Assembly: GCF_001611555.1 (NCBI RefSeq)
Contig: NZ_LSGP01000017.1
Location: 310,001-374,000 of the forward strand
Length of the DNA: 64,000 bases
Source: Anaerosporomusa subterranea
GTDB taxonomy: Bacteria > Bacillota > Negativicutes > Sporomusales > Acetonemataceae
Reading direction: 5' to 3'
Part shown: positions 43,336-52,484 of the stretch, piece after piece
Layout: the number at the start of each line of letters is the position of its first letter
How positions within the stretch are numbered: the first letter of the stretch is position 1
Notes under the pieces: generated by a model
The model's database searches: none
The model's input: only the letters and a program-made list of their open reading frames with translations
Told to the model about the DNA's origin: nothing
Translations under genes and position numbers: made by a program

Positions 43336-45081
43336 TTGAACAAGGACTTTACTTGCCTGTTTGCTGGCGAGGCCGGTTATGGGGTAATGAGCGCAGGCTC
43401 AACGCTGGCTAAGGCTGCTGGTCGTAACGGATTGTGGGCGTTTGTTGTTAACGAGTACCCGTCTCTGATTAAAGGTGGCCTGAATACTTGCCTGGTTCGC
43501 CTGGCCGCTTCACCGCTGCAGGCGCATGAGGAGTCGCTTGACTTTTTTGCCGGTTTATCGCAAGAGGGGCTTGAACAAAATTACTCCCGCTTAAAGCCTG
43601 GCGCTGCACTTTTGGTTGACACGGCGATTAAAGTGGAAAGCAGCCGTTTGCCGTCAGACGTGCGGGTTTATCTGTTGCCTCTTATCCAAAAGGGCAGCGG
43701 CGATGTCGCTAAAATCATGTCCAACAGCGCGATGCTGGGGGCGTTTTGTGCGATCAGCGGTTTCCCGCTGGAATTGGTCGAAACTGTCCTAGCAGGCGAG
43801 TTTAAGCCGGAAGTATTTGCGAAAAACAGGGAATTGTTGCGTGCGGCGTTTGAACTTGCTGCTGAACAAGCTGTTGTTGCCTCGTTCCCATTACCTGTTG
43901 GCGCAAATCCAGCGCAAAAGATGTTGATCAATGGCAATGATGCGATTTCGATGGGGGCAATTCAGGCAGGCTGCAAATTTGCAGCAGGCTATCCAATGAC
44001 CCCCGGATCCAGTGTGCTGACCTATTTGGCTGATCATGGGCCTCAGTTTGGCTTGGTGTTTAAACAAGCAGAGGATGAAATTGCCGCGATGAATATGTTG
44101 ATCGGCGCTGGCTATGCCGGTGTGCGGGCGATTGGCTCCACCAGCGGCGGCGGCTTCGCGCTAATGGTAGAGGCGCTAGGCTTTGCCGGTTTGGCCGAAG
44201 TACCTGTTGTCATGGTTAACGCGCAACGCGGTGGTCCCAGCACTGGACAACCGACCCGTACAGCCCAGGCCGACTTGGCGTTTGTGATTAATTCCTCGCA
44301 AGGCGAATTTCCCCGGATTGTACTCGCAGTTGGCGATGTCGAGGAGTGCTTTGTTGAGACCTTCCGGGCCTTTAACTTAGCTGAGAAGTACCAGATTCCA
44401 GTGATTATTCTCACTGATAAATATCTCGCCGACTCTTCAGTGACTCATCCATTCTTTAACACAAATGGTTTAACCATTGAACGCGGCAAGTTGGCAGATG
44501 AGACTTGGCTGGCAGCCAATCGGCCGTATAAACGCTACGAGTTCACCGATGATGGCGTCTCGGTCCGCGCTGTGCCGGGAATGGCCGGTGGCCGTCATAT
44601 AGCGACAAGCTATACCCATGGCGAGGACGGCTTTTATAGTTCCGGCAACCGCGAATATGCGGCAACCGAACCGGAAATTACGGTGAAAGCACTGGATAAG
44701 CTGTTTGCGAAGGAACCACATATTCTTGCAGAGCTTCCGGCTGTCAAACTTCATGGGCCGGAGACAGCTGACCTCACGCTTGTTGCTTGGGGCTCGACCA
44801 AAGGCGCTGCGCTTGAGGCCATGGAACTGGCCAAGGCTGCCGGTTTGAGCGTCAATCTACTGCAGGTGCTATATATGTCGCCGTTCCCGGCGGCAGCGGT
44901 TGAGGCTGTGCTCGGCAAGGCAAAACATACTCTGTTGCTTGAGGGCAATAAAACGGCGCAGCTAGGGGCGCTGATCCGCATGCACACCGGTATCTATATC
45001 GACGATAACTATTTGAAATACGATTCGCGGGCGTTTACGCCATCGCTTATTTTAGAGAAAATCAAGGAGGTGCTGGCATGA
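43336..45081 (+). CDS. korA: 2-oxoacid:ferredoxin oxidoreductase, fused gamma-alpha subunit
   Basis: This 581-residue protein joins a gamma domain (residues 1-190; GEAGYGVMSAGSTLAKAAGR near 11-30) to a pyrimidine-binding alpha domain (GNDAISMGAIQAGCKFAAGYPMTPGSS near 199-225, split by its landmarks). With the beta subunit it oxidises a 2-oxoacid to acyl-CoA with ferredoxin as acceptor. 2-Oxoglutarate or a branched-chain oxoacid is likely, but the substrate is not fixed. It starts at TTG behind AAGGAGGGG. Its stop overlaps the ATG of korB by four bases. Confidence 0.9.
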   Translation: MNKDFTCLFAGEAGYGVMSAGSTLAKAAGRNGLWAFVVNEYPSLIKGGLNTCLVRLAASPLQAHEESLDFFAGLSQEGLEQNYSRLKPGAALLVDTAIKVESSRLPSDVRVYLLPLIQKGSGDVAKIMSNSAMLGAFCAISGFPLELVETVLAGEFKPEVFAKNRELLRAAFELAAEQAVVASFPLPVGANPAQKMLINGNDAISMGAIQAGCKFAAGYPMTPGSSVLTYLADHGPQFGLVFKQAEDEIAAMNMLIGAGYAGVRAIGSTSGGGFALMVEALGFAGLAEVPVVMVNAQRGGPSTGQPTRTAQADLAFVINSSQGEFPRIVLAVGDVEECFVETFRAFNLAEKYQIPVIILTDKYLADSSVTHPFFNTNGLTIERGKLADETWLAANRPYKRYEFTDDGVSVRAVPGMAGGRHIATSYTHGEDGFYSSGNREYAATEPEITVKALDKLFAKEPHILAELPAVKLHGPETADLTLVAWGSTKGAALEAMELAKAAGLSVNLLQVLYMSPFPAAAVEAVLGKAKHTLLLEGNKTAQLGALIRMHTGIYIDDNYLKYDSRAFTPSLILEKIKEVLA

Positions 45082-45935
45082 GCGCGAGTGATGTCAATCT
45101 CCAGTATGTTCCTACCTGGTGCCCCGGTTGCGGCAATTTCGGTATTTTCAATTCGTTGAAAAAGGCGTTTGCCACGCTGCAGCTCGACCTTGAGCAAACT
45201 GTTCTCGTCAACGGTATCGGCTGCTCCAGTAAAATTGGTCAATATGTTAACTGCTATCGCATCGAGACCTTGCATGGTCGCAGCTTGCCAGTTGCGACCG
45301 GCGTCAAGTTGGCCAATCATAGCCTGACCGTTATCGCCGAGGGCGGCGATGGCGACGGCATGGGTCTGGGCATGGGCCACTTTGTCCATACCGCCAGAAG
45401 AAACCTTGATATTAGCTACTTCATTCACAACAACCAGGTCTATGGACTGACCAAGGGACAGACCTCGCCGACAAGCGAACCGGGCATGCTGACTAAGTTT
45501 ACGCCGCCGCCGCTCGGCAATGTCGAGCGTCCGGTTAACATTGTTGACATGGCGATCAGCCTTGGCGCTAGCTTTGTCGCCCGCTCCTATACGGGTGACA
45601 TGAACCATTTGGCTGATATGATGGCTCAGGCGATTAGTCATCGCGGCTTTGCGGTTCTTGACATCCTGCAGCCCTGCGTGTCGTTCAATGCCATCAATAC
45701 CTATGCCTGGTATCAACAGCGAGTCCGCCGCATCGCCGAGACCCACGATCCGGAAAATCGTGATCAGGCACGGGCTCTGGCAGGGCTATGGGGAGACGAG
45801 ATCCCTGTCGGTGTATTTCTGCGTGAAGAGCGTCCTACGTTTGCCGACTCACTGGCGCAGCTAAAAGACGGACCGCTGGCTTCCCGCCCGCTCGAGGGTG
45901 CGGATATCAGCGGACTAATGGAAGAACTGGCCTAG
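45078..45935 (+). CDS. korB: 2-oxoacid:ferredoxin oxidoreductase, beta subunit
   Basis: This 285-residue subunit binds thiamine diphosphate. It has PTWCPGCGNFGIF near 11-23, GIGCSSKIGQYVN near 47, AEGGDGDGMGLGMGHF near 94-109 with the metal-binding GDGD, and NNQVYGLTKGQTSPTS near 120. No ferredoxin (delta) subunit is encoded beside it. Confidence 0.93.
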   Translation: MSASDVNLQYVPTWCPGCGNFGIFNSLKKAFATLQLDLEQTVLVNGIGCSSKIGQYVNCYRIETLHGRSLPVATGVKLANHSLTVIAEGGDGDGMGLGMGHFVHTARRNLDISYFIHNNQVYGLTKGQTSPTSEPGMLTKFTPPPLGNVERPVNIVDMAISLGASFVARSYTGDMNHLADMMAQAISHRGFAVLDILQPCVSFNAINTYAWYQQRVRRIAETHDPENRDQARALAGLWGDEIPVGVFLREERPTFADSLAQLKDGPLASRPLEGADISGLMEELA

Positions 45936-45956
45936 TAGAGCAGGGGATAAGCTGCG

Positions 45957-46100
45957 ACGAACCACAGAGTACACAGAGGTCGCAGAGTGGACACAGAGGG
46001 ATCGAAACAGTGATTTTTAACACAAATCCCGTATTCCTCTGCGGGTGCCCTCCTCATACTCTGCGTACTCTGCGGTTAGCGTACTCTGTCCCTCCGTAGG
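45957..46100. repeat. Interspersed palindrome, family A, copy 6
   Basis: The left arm has ACCACAGAGTACACAGAGG and GTGGACACAGAGGG. The right arm has TTCCTCTGCGGGTGCCCTCC and CTCTGCGTACTCTGCGG. It fills the first half of the gap 45936-46311; the rest holds the rpiR promoter and leader hairpin. Confidence 0.8.
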
Positions 46101-46145
46101 CTCCATCTACCCACCGGCTCTTGTGATGTTCACTGCAAAATCCCG

Positions 46146-46174
46146 TTGACAAACCAGAATGAGCATGGTATAGT
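46146..46174 (+). promoter_or_regulatory. Strong sigma-A promoter upstream of rpiR-type regulator
   Basis: TTGACA (46146-46151) and TATAGT (46169-46174) are 17 bp apart. Transcription would start near 46181, exactly at the first base of the hairpin that follows. Confidence 0.8.
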
Positions 46175-46180
46175 AAACGA

Positions 46181-46230
46181 AACAAAGACGTTTAGAGACT
46201 ATAACAGGTCTCCGAACGTCTTTGTTTTAT
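46181..46230 (+). terminator. Leader hairpin with T-run at the transcript start
   Basis: The perfect 12-bp arms AACAAAGACGTT (46181-46192) and AACGTCTTTGTT (46215-46226), with AGAGAC/GTCTC inside, are followed by a short T-run. It is placed at the predicted +1 and before the regulator gene. It may be an attenuator, a tiny RNA or an operator overlapping the start site. A related hairpin follows the gene at 47224. Confidence 0.7.
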
Positions 46231-46311
46231 ACCGTAAAATTAATGATATCATCATTAATAGAAATGTGATGAATGAAACGATTATTTGTTTGTCAAAGGA
46301 GCACTGCTTTT

Positions 46312-47190
46312 ATGGAGACCAATGGCAAGGAGCTAAATGCTCTGCTGCAAAGGATGATTGACATCTCTAGTGATTCACCTACCTATGAAAAGCTGGCGCA
46401 TTATATTGAAAAAAACTACATACGGATTATCTTTATGACAGCTGGAGAGTTAGCCAACGAAATCGATAGTAGTCAAGGCAGTGTTTCACGATTCTGCATC
46501 GCGTTAGGTTATCGCGGCTTCAATGATTTCCAACGCAGTTTGCAAAAGTTCGTTAGTAAAGAAATTACTGTTCCGCAGCGGCTGCAATATATTTCTCAGA
46601 ATCAAAGCAGTCATAAAATTCGCAGCATCCTCACGATGGAACATAAGAATATTGATGAACTCGAAGCCATATTGTGTCAGCCATCTTATAGCGAGCTTGT
46701 CAAAAAAATCGTATCGGCTGAAGAGATTGTGCTGTTATCTGCGAGAATGTCGGCAACCCTGCTGCCTTATACCTTTTACGTGTTAAATAAAATCAGAAAT
46801 GGCGTTTTTCAAGTGACGCCGGAACATCCTTCGTGGGAAACCTTAAATCTGCGTTATCCTAAAACCACCTTGGTGTTTGCCATCTCTTTTCCCCGCTATC
46901 CTAACGTGTTAGTCAATAAACTGCAAGAGCTGCGGACAGAGGGATTCTCGATTGCGGCTATTACCGACAGCATGATTTCTCCGATTGCTAATTTAGCGGA
47001 TCCGATTATTCATGTTCCCATTACCATATCGTCGATTTTCGATATTTATAGTACACCAATGATGTTTTTAAATCTTTTGCTGCGAGATGTGGCAAAAGAA
47101 ATAGATGGGCTGGACCAGCGATTAAGTCGATTTGAAAGCATGGATTCATTAAATAATATTTATTATAAAAGCACAGCAGACACTAATTAA
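46312..47190 (+). CDS. RpiR-family transcriptional regulator (HTH plus SIS)
   Basis: This 292-residue protein has the RpiR/MurR N-terminal helix-turn-helix (FMTAGELANEIDSSQGSVSR near 42-61, then FCIALGYRGFNDFQ) and a C-terminal SIS domain (about 115-250). SIS domains of this family sense sugar phosphates or related metabolites. ATG at 46312 follows AAAGGAG. It precedes the ABC transporter/hydrolase operon and probably controls it; this is inferred from position. Confidence 0.85.
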   Translation: METNGKELNALLQRMIDISSDSPTYEKLAHYIEKNYIRIIFMTAGELANEIDSSQGSVSRFCIALGYRGFNDFQRSLQKFVSKEITVPQRLQYISQNQSSHKIRSILTMEHKNIDELEAILCQPSYSELVKKIVSAEEIVLLSARMSATLLPYTFYVLNKIRNGVFQVTPEHPSWETLNLRYPKTTLVFAISFPRYPNVLVNKLQELRTEGFSIAAITDSMISPIANLADPIIHVPITISSIFDIYSTPMMFLNLLLRDVAKEIDGLDQRLSRFESMDSLNNIYYKSTADTN

Positions 47191-47223
47191 TTCGACCGAA
47201 TAATGCATATATGTTTTGTTGGC

Positions 47224-47285
47224 AAACAAAGGCGTTTGACATGTAATCACTAGCGATGTGGTTATGTCTAAACGTCTTTTTGTTT
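47224..47285 (+). terminator. Terminator after the rpiR-type gene
   Basis: AAACAAAGGCGTTTGACAT pairs with ATGTCTAAACGTCTTTTTGT over ATCAC/GTGGT inner bases. Its outer arms nearly repeat those of the leader hairpin at 46181. Confidence 0.8.
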
Positions 47286-47298
47286 AAAATAGCGAAGC

Positions 47299-47465
47299 CC
47301 TAGTACCTTGCATCACCTAAAAATTTGGCTTATATTGCGGTCTTTTTTCGTCCTGCTTCGTTGTCGTCGCCTTACAGATTCTCGATCTGCGCGGCTTCTC
47401 CGCCTCGCAAGACAAAAAAATCTCCACAATCTAATCTCAAACTTTAAGTGACGCAAGGTACTAGG
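47299..47465. repeat. MITE-like palindromic element, family C, copy 1
   Basis: The terminal inverted repeats CCTAGTACCTTGCATCAC and GTGACGCAAGGTACTAGG differ at one position. The 167-bp element also has inner pairs GTCTTTTTTCGTC and GACAAAAAAATC. There is no ORF. It fills most of the space between rpiR and the ABC operon (47191-47524). Confidence 0.75.
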
Positions 47466-47524
47466 TTTCGTCCAATATATAAGTAAACTGAGCAATGATT
47501 TAAATTTGAGAGGAAGATGTACAA

Positions 47525-48304
47525 ATGAAAAAGCTAATCAGTTTATTGGCTGTGGCGGTCTTCACGTTTCTATTGGCAGGGTGTTCCGGCGGCAATGCGC
47601 CGACGGCAAAAAGTGACAGTGTGCTGGCAAAGATTAAGAAGGATCAAGTGCTTACGGTCGGCACAGACGCTACCTTTAAGCCATTTGAGTATAAGAACAA
47701 TGGAAAGTACGAAGGCTTTGATATTGATTTAATCGAAGCAGTGGCTAAAGAATTGGGCGCAAACAAGGTTGAATATGTAGATACCGAATTTAAGGGCCTG
47801 ATTCCCGGCTTGCTGGCAAAAAAATATGATTTGGTTGTTTCAGCCATGTATATTACTGATGAACGCAAGCAGACGATTAATTTCTCTGACACCTATTTTC
47901 CCGGCGGACTGTCTATTATGATTAAAAATTCCAATACGGCGGTCAAAGGAATTAATGATCTGAAGGGTAAGAAAGTTTCGGTTCAAATCGGAACGAAATC
48001 GGCTAAATATCTGGAAGAAAAGTATAAAGATATTATCCTGGTCAAGGTAGAAACCAATAATGATATGTTCATGGAATTGGAAACCGGCAAAGTTGACGCG
48101 GTGGTTACCGGCTTGCCTGCTGCCAAGACGTACGCTAAAGCAAAGGGAACAGTCAAGGTGCTGCCAGAAACACTAACCGAGGAATTCTATGGCTATGGCC
48201 TGCGCAAAGATGATGCAGAATTAGCGAAGGCGGTAAACGCGGCGTTGAAAAAAGTCAAAGATAATGGTACTTATGATCAAATCGTTAAAAAGTGGTTCGA
48301 GTAA
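47525..48304 (+). CDS. Polar amino acid ABC transporter, substrate-binding lipoprotein
   Basis: This 259-residue protein begins with a lipoprotein signal peptide (lipobox LLAGC, Cys at about residue 20). It continues as a family 3 periplasmic-binding protein: VGTDATFKPFEYKNNGKYEG near 46-65, FDIDLIEAVAKELG and AMYITDERKQTINFSDTYF near 106-124. It captures an amino acid or amino-acid-like molecule outside the cell. It is the first gene of a seven-gene operon with catabolic hydrolases. Confidence 0.92.
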   Translation: MKKLISLLAVAVFTFLLAGCSGGNAPTAKSDSVLAKIKKDQVLTVGTDATFKPFEYKNNGKYEGFDIDLIEAVAKELGANKVEYVDTEFKGLIPGLLAKKYDLVVSAMYITDERKQTINFSDTYFPGGLSIMIKNSNTAVKGINDLKGKKVSVQIGTKSAKYLEEKYKDIILVKVETNNDMFMELETGKVDAVVTGLPAAKTYAKAKGTVKVLPETLTEEFYGYGLRKDDAELAKAVNAALKKVKDNGTYDQIVKKWFE

Positions 48305-48320
48305 TTCTTCTACAGTAAAA

Positions 48321-48341
48321 GGGGGCAGATGCTTCTGCCCC
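48321..48341 (+). promoter_or_regulatory. Intercistronic stem-loop between binding protein and permease
   Basis: GGGGGCAGA pairs with TCTGCCCC over a 4-nt loop, with no T-run. Such stems commonly protect the upstream mRNA, giving more binding protein than permease. Confidence 0.55.
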
Positions 48342-48366
48342 TACCGATCATACGGAGGAATTTGTT

Positions 48367-49041
48367 ATGGCATTTGATTTTTCGGTCATATTCCTTGGAC
48401 AGAATGTTCACTTTCTGTTATATGGGTTACTATCTACGATCTTCTTTTCTGTATCAAGCTTTGCGTTGAGCCTATTGATTGGTACGGTTATTGCTTTCGG
48501 ACAACTATCCAGCGTAACGATATACCGAGCCTTTTCTCTAGCCTATCTATCGTGGTTTAGGGCGACTCCCTTGCTGGTTCAGTTATTCATGCTTTACTAT
48601 GGTCTTCCGCTTGTACTGCATGTGGATACGGTTGCCTGGATTTCCGGCATTATTGCGCTGGGGATGTATAGTGGTTCTTATTCCTCGCAAATTATCCGGG
48701 GAGCGATTCAATCGATTGACCGCGGACAGATGGAGGCGGGACGCTCCTTAGGGTTTTCTTATCCGCAAACTATGCGAAAGATCATTATTCCACAGGCCTT
48801 CTTGCGTATGCTTGCACCTTTGACGAATGAATTCATCTCTCTAACCAAAAATTCTTCCCTGCTGTCAACGATAACCGTTGTCGAGTTATTCCGGCAAGCA
48901 AATATCCTGATTGCCGATACCTACCGGACCATGGAGTTTTTAGTCGCAATCGCTGTTCTTTATTATCTCTTCAACAATTTGATCGGTTATGTGGGAATGG
49001 CGTTAGAAACCCGGTTTCGTACAGGAGGAGAATTGCAATGA
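48367..49041 (+). CDS. Polar amino acid ABC transporter, permease
   Basis: This 224-residue His/Glu/Gln-type permease has about five membrane segments. The EAA loop lies near residues 118-140 ([20 protein letters not shown]). The first segment follows a short N-terminus, as in HisM/GlnP relatives. GGAGG lies 8 nt before the ATG. It ends four bases inside the ATPase gene. Confidence 0.93.
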   Translation: MAFDFSVIFLGQNVHFLLYGLLSTIFFSVSSFALSLLIGTVIAFGQLSSVTIYRAFSLAYLSWFRATPLLVQLFMLYYGLPLVLHVDTVAWISGIIALGMYSGSYSSQIIRGAIQSIDRGQMEAGRSLGFSYPQTMRKIIIPQAFLRMLAPLTNEFISLTKNSSLLSTITVVELFRQANILIADTYRTMEFLVAIAVLYYLFNNLIGYVGMALETRFRTGGELQ

Positions 49042-49796
49042 TCCATATTACCTGCTTAAATAAGTTCTTTGGTCAGCATCATGTGTTAAAGAACATTGAC
49101 CTTACGATTGAACAAGGCAAGGTATTTGTCATTATCGGCCCGTCCGGCTCTGGGAAAAGTACGCTGCTGCGGTGTATTAACTATCTGGAGACCTATAGTG
49201 ATGGCGAGATCACCATTGATGGGAAACCGATGGGGCGAAAATTAATCAAGGGTCAGTCGGTGGAAATCCCAGCGTCAGAGTTGAATCAAGCCAGGCAGGA
49301 CGTCGGGATGGTATTTCAATCCTTCAATCTGTTTCCCCACAAGACGGTTCTGCAAAATATCACGATGGCGCCGCAGTCGCTAAAAGGGATGAGCGCTGCC
49401 GAGGCGGAAGCCTTAGCCATGCAGCTGCTGAAGAAAGTGGGCCTTGAGGAGAAAGCCCATGTGCTGCCATACAATTTGTCCGGCGGGCAAAAGCAGCGGG
49501 TCGCAATCGCCCGAGCTCTGGCGATGCAGCCGAAGGTGATGCTGTTTGACGAACCGACCTCTGCCCTAGATCCTGAAATGGTTGGCGAAGTGCTGCAAGT
49601 GATGAAGCAGTTGGCCAAGGAAGGCATGACGATGGTCATTGTCACTCACGAGATGCGGTTTGCGAAAGATGCAGCTGATCAAGTTCTCGTGCTGGATAAT
49701 GGAATCATTATTGAGCGAGACAAACCGGATAAAATATTCGTCAATCCTACCCACCCCCGCACCAAAGAATTTCTCAGCAAGGTTCTGGAGAATTAG
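49038..49796 (+). CDS. Polar amino acid ABC transporter, ATP-binding protein
   Basis: This 252-residue ATPase has Walker [13 protein letters not shown] near 34-45, the signature [15 protein letters not shown] near 147-161, Walker [15 protein letters not shown] near 168-181 and the switch His in VTHEM. It completes a GlnQ/HisP-type importer. Confidence 0.95.
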   Translation: MIHITCLNKFFGQHHVLKNIDLTIEQGKVFVIIGPSGSGKSTLLRCINYLETYSDGEITIDGKPMGRKLIKGQSVEIPASELNQARQDVGMVFQSFNLFPHKTVLQNITMAPQSLKGMSAAEAEALAMQLLKKVGLEEKAHVLPYNLSGGQKQRVAIARALAMQPKVMLFDEPTSALDPEMVGEVLQVMKQLAKEGMTMVIVTHEMRFAKDAADQVLVLDNGIIIERDKPDKIFVNPTHPRTKEFLSKVLEN

Positions 49797-49842
49797 CCTG
49801 ACTGCGCTGACGCTACATCAGGCAAGAAAAGAGGCAATCACG

Positions 49843-51108
49843 ATGACCGATTCACTCTCAGTCAACAAAAACAGAATTCAGGCGCGGCTGCAGGCTCTGG
49901 CTGCCATAGGCAAAAATGCCGAAGGCGGTATTGACCGCAGTTTCGGCAGCGCCGCCGATTTGGCAGCCAGAGCGCATGTTATCGCAGTGTTGAAAAACGA
50001 AATTGGCGCAGCCGTATCGATTGACCCGGCTGCTAACATATGGGCCGGAGTCAATGAACACTCCCCTTTGCCGCCAATCGCCGTAGGCTCCCATCACGAC
50101 ACGGTGCTGAACGGCGGCATGTATGACGGCGCCTTAGGCGTTATTTTAGCCATAGAAGTGCTTCAGGTAGTAAAGGAAACGAACTATCCCCTGCGGCATC
50201 CAGCGGCGATGGTCTCGTTTACCGCCGAAGAACCGAATCCATTTAATCTATCGACACTTGGCAGCCGACTCGCAACGGGAAAGTTAGACCCTGACAAGCT
50301 GCTGCAGATAGAAGATACTGTTCATCACATCAGCTTAGCGGATGCGCTGGCAAAAGCAGGCGGCTCGATAACCAATCTGACGGCAGCCAGACTGCAGCCT
50401 GGCCAATTGAGCGCCTTTATTGAATGCCATATTGAGCAGGGCAAACGATTGGATAGCCGGGAGATCCCCCTGGCTGTAGTATCCCATATAACCGGTATCT
50501 ACCGGGAAACTGTTCATGTTTGCGGTGAAGCCAATCACGCGGGGACTACGCTGATGAATGACCGGCACGATGCCTTATTGACGACGTCCGAGTTTTGTCT
50601 CGCTTTTGAAAAAGTACTTAAAGCAGTCAATCGAGACGACGTGGTCGGTACCATCGGGCAGATGGAGCTATTTCCTAACTCGGTTAATATTATACCTGGC
50701 GAGGCCTCGTTGACGATGGAGATTCGTACTCCTGATCAGGCTGTGTTATCCGCGATTCTTGCCGATTTAGCCAAGTGTGTTGAAGAGATTGAAACAGCCC
50801 GGGGTGTAAGCATCCAGCGGAGCGTGCTGTTAAATCAAGACTCTGTCGCCTTGGATGATACGATTATGGCTGCCATGGTAAGAGAAATCGAGCTGATGGC
50901 GGAGCCCTGCGTCACACTAGCCAGCATGGCGGGGCATGATGCCACTCATCTGGCCAGCATAACAAGAAGCGGAATGCTATTTGTACGAAGCATTAACGGT
51001 AAGAGTCATTGCCCGGAAGAAAACAGCCGGCTGCAAGACATCGAAAAAGCGGGCAATGTCTTGTTGAACACCATTTTACGGCTGGACAAGGAGCTTGATG
51101 CAGAATGA
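49843..51108 (+). CDS. M20-family amidohydrolase (carbamoylase/allantoate amidohydrolase type)
   Basis: This 421-residue zinc peptidase-like enzyme belongs to the group that hydrolyses N-carbamoyl amino acids, ureidoglycolate or allantoate. Metal ligands lie in GSHHDTVLNGGMYDGALGV near 85-103, AEEPNPF near 126, ECHIEQG near 192 and MAGHDATHL near 363. The C-terminal GKSHCPEE replaces the usual GISHxPxE. ATG at 49843 is supported by GAGG upstream; a longer frame inside the ATPase gene is rejected. In this operon it probably removes a carbamoyl or formyl group from the product of the deiminase next door. The substrate is inferred only. Confidence 0.85.
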   Translation: MTDSLSVNKNRIQARLQALAAIGKNAEGGIDRSFGSAADLAARAHVIAVLKNEIGAAVSIDPAANIWAGVNEHSPLPPIAVGSHHDTVLNGGMYDGALGVILAIEVLQVVKETNYPLRHPAAMVSFTAEEPNPFNLSTLGSRLATGKLDPDKLLQIEDTVHHISLADALAKAGGSITNLTAARLQPGQLSAFIECHIEQGKRLDSREIPLAVVSHITGIYRETVHVCGEANHAGTTLMNDRHDALLTTSEFCLAFEKVLKAVNRDDVVGTIGQMELFPNSVNIIPGEASLTMEIRTPDQAVLSAILADLAKCVEEIETARGVSIQRSVLLNQDSVALDDTIMAAMVREIELMAEPCVTLASMAGHDATHLASITRSGMLFVRSINGKSHCPEENSRLQDIEKAGNVLLNTILRLDKELDAE

Positions 51109-52439
51109 AGCGTATTTATAAACCCTCCTATTTGCTGCAGAGCGATCAATTCGTCGCCAATGCAGGCGTACTCGTCGAAGCGGGGATGATCACAGAAGTT
51201 GGCGGGATCCAGGAACTGACGAGCAGACAACCCGATGCCGAAATAATTGATTGGACTGGGCTTGCCATGCTGCCTGGGACTGTTAACTCGCATAATCATT
51301 CTTTTCAGAGCCTGCTCCGCGGACTGGTAGTCGACCGCCCCTTTTTAGAGTGGCGTGACCAGGCGCTTTATCGCTACTCACCGCTACTGAGCGAGCAGGA
51401 TATTTATACCGGAGCGTTATTCGCCTTCGGCGAGATGATGCGCTACGGCGTCACAACCGTTTGCGACTTTTTCTATCTGCATAATCAAGGCATTGCTAGT
51501 GACGAAGCGATTATTCAAGCCGCCAAAGATACGGGCATTCGGCTTGTCCTGGCTAGGACCATGTATGATTGGGCGGGAGCCCCTGGCGGTTATCGGGAAA
51601 CAATCGAGCAAGCGGTAGCCAATACCAGGCAGCTAGCTGTTAAATATGATCAAAATCCGATGGTCAAAATTATTCCGGCTCCGCATAGCCTGCATGCCGC
51701 TTCGTTAGAGATGGTGAAAGCGGGGCATAAGCTAGCCTTAGAGCTTGGTACAAGAATGCATATCCATGTCGCGGAAGAACCCTTTGAAGTCGAAGAAACC
51801 ATGCAATCGCATGGCCTGACCCCGATTGAACTGCTGCATAAAATTGGCGTGCTGGATGAGAACATGGTGGCGATCCATGCCGTTTGGCTCAAGGCTGGCG
51901 AGATTCAGTTAATGGGTAAAAAAAGCGCTAAGTTGGCCTATTGCCCCTCTAGCAATATGTTTTTAGCTGATGGTGTAACAAAAGTGATCGATTTGATGAA
52001 AGCGGGCGTTGTTGTTGGCTTAGGCACAGACGGCGCCTGCAGCAATAACCGGATCAGCATATTTGAGGAAATGCGCATGACAGCCTTGTTGCAGAAGGTT
52101 TCCCTGTTAAACGCCACTGCCATATCTGCAAAGCAGGTATTCTCCATGGGCACAGCGAATGGCGAAGAGCTTTTGGGTATACCGGTTGGAAAGATCGAAC
52201 CCGGCTATTATGCTGATTTTGTGGGAGTCGATACGAGCGATCTGTCCGTTCAACCGCTGTTTTCGGTAAACGAACAGCTTCTGCCGAATATCGTATACTC
52301 GATGCAGCCGAATGCTATTGACCGGGTTGTCGTGAATGGGATAGAGCAAGTGCAGAGCAGCAAGCTTGTCAGTATCAGGGAAGATGATATTCTGAACCGA
52401 TTGCAGACTGTAGCTGAAAAATTCAACGCCTGTAAATAA
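51105..52439 (+). CDS. Amidohydrolase-superfamily deiminase (HutF-like)
   Basis: This 444-residue metal-dependent deiminase has the barrel motifs VNSHNHSFQSLLRG near 61-74, THVCDFFYLHN-like TTVCDFFYLHN near 117-127, HIHVAEEPFEVEE near 220-232, IHAVWL near 252 and GTDGACSNN near 304. The first half resembles formiminoglutamate deiminase HutF (SFQ, FFYLH). The last motif is more like guanine, SAH or triazine deaminases. It overlaps the M20 gene by four bases. It probably converts a formimino or guanidino group to formyl or ureido, releasing ammonia. Confidence 0.8.
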   Translation: MKRIYKPSYLLQSDQFVANAGVLVEAGMITEVGGIQELTSRQPDAEIIDWTGLAMLPGTVNSHNHSFQSLLRGLVVDRPFLEWRDQALYRYSPLLSEQDIYTGALFAFGEMMRYGVTTVCDFFYLHNQGIASDEAIIQAAKDTGIRLVLARTMYDWAGAPGGYRETIEQAVANTRQLAVKYDQNPMVKIIPAPHSLHAASLEMVKAGHKLALELGTRMHIHVAEEPFEVEETMQSHGLTPIELLHKIGVLDENMVAIHAVWLKAGEIQLMGKKSAKLAYCPSSNMFLADGVTKVIDLMKAGVVVGLGTDGACSNNRISIFEEMRMTALLQKVSLLNATAISAKQVFSMGTANGEELLGIPVGKIEPGYYADFVGVDTSDLSVQPLFSVNEQLLPNIVYSMQPNAIDRVVVNGIEQVQSSKLVSIREDDILNRLQTVAEKFNACK

Positions 52440-52484
52440 GGCCATCCAAGTGCGTTGGCTAGACAATGAAGGGAGGCAAAGCCA

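Noticed and set aside
46181-46230. tRNA or T-box element before the rpiR gene
   Set aside because: The hairpin has no tRNA cloverleaf and no GGGTGG-type T-box sequence. It is a simple stem with a T-run.
49639-49842. N-terminal extension of the M20 hydrolase reading frame into the ABC ATPase gene
   Set aside because: It lies entirely in another frame of the ATPase coding region and has no family similarity. ATG at 49843 has a ribosome site and begins where M20 homologues begin.
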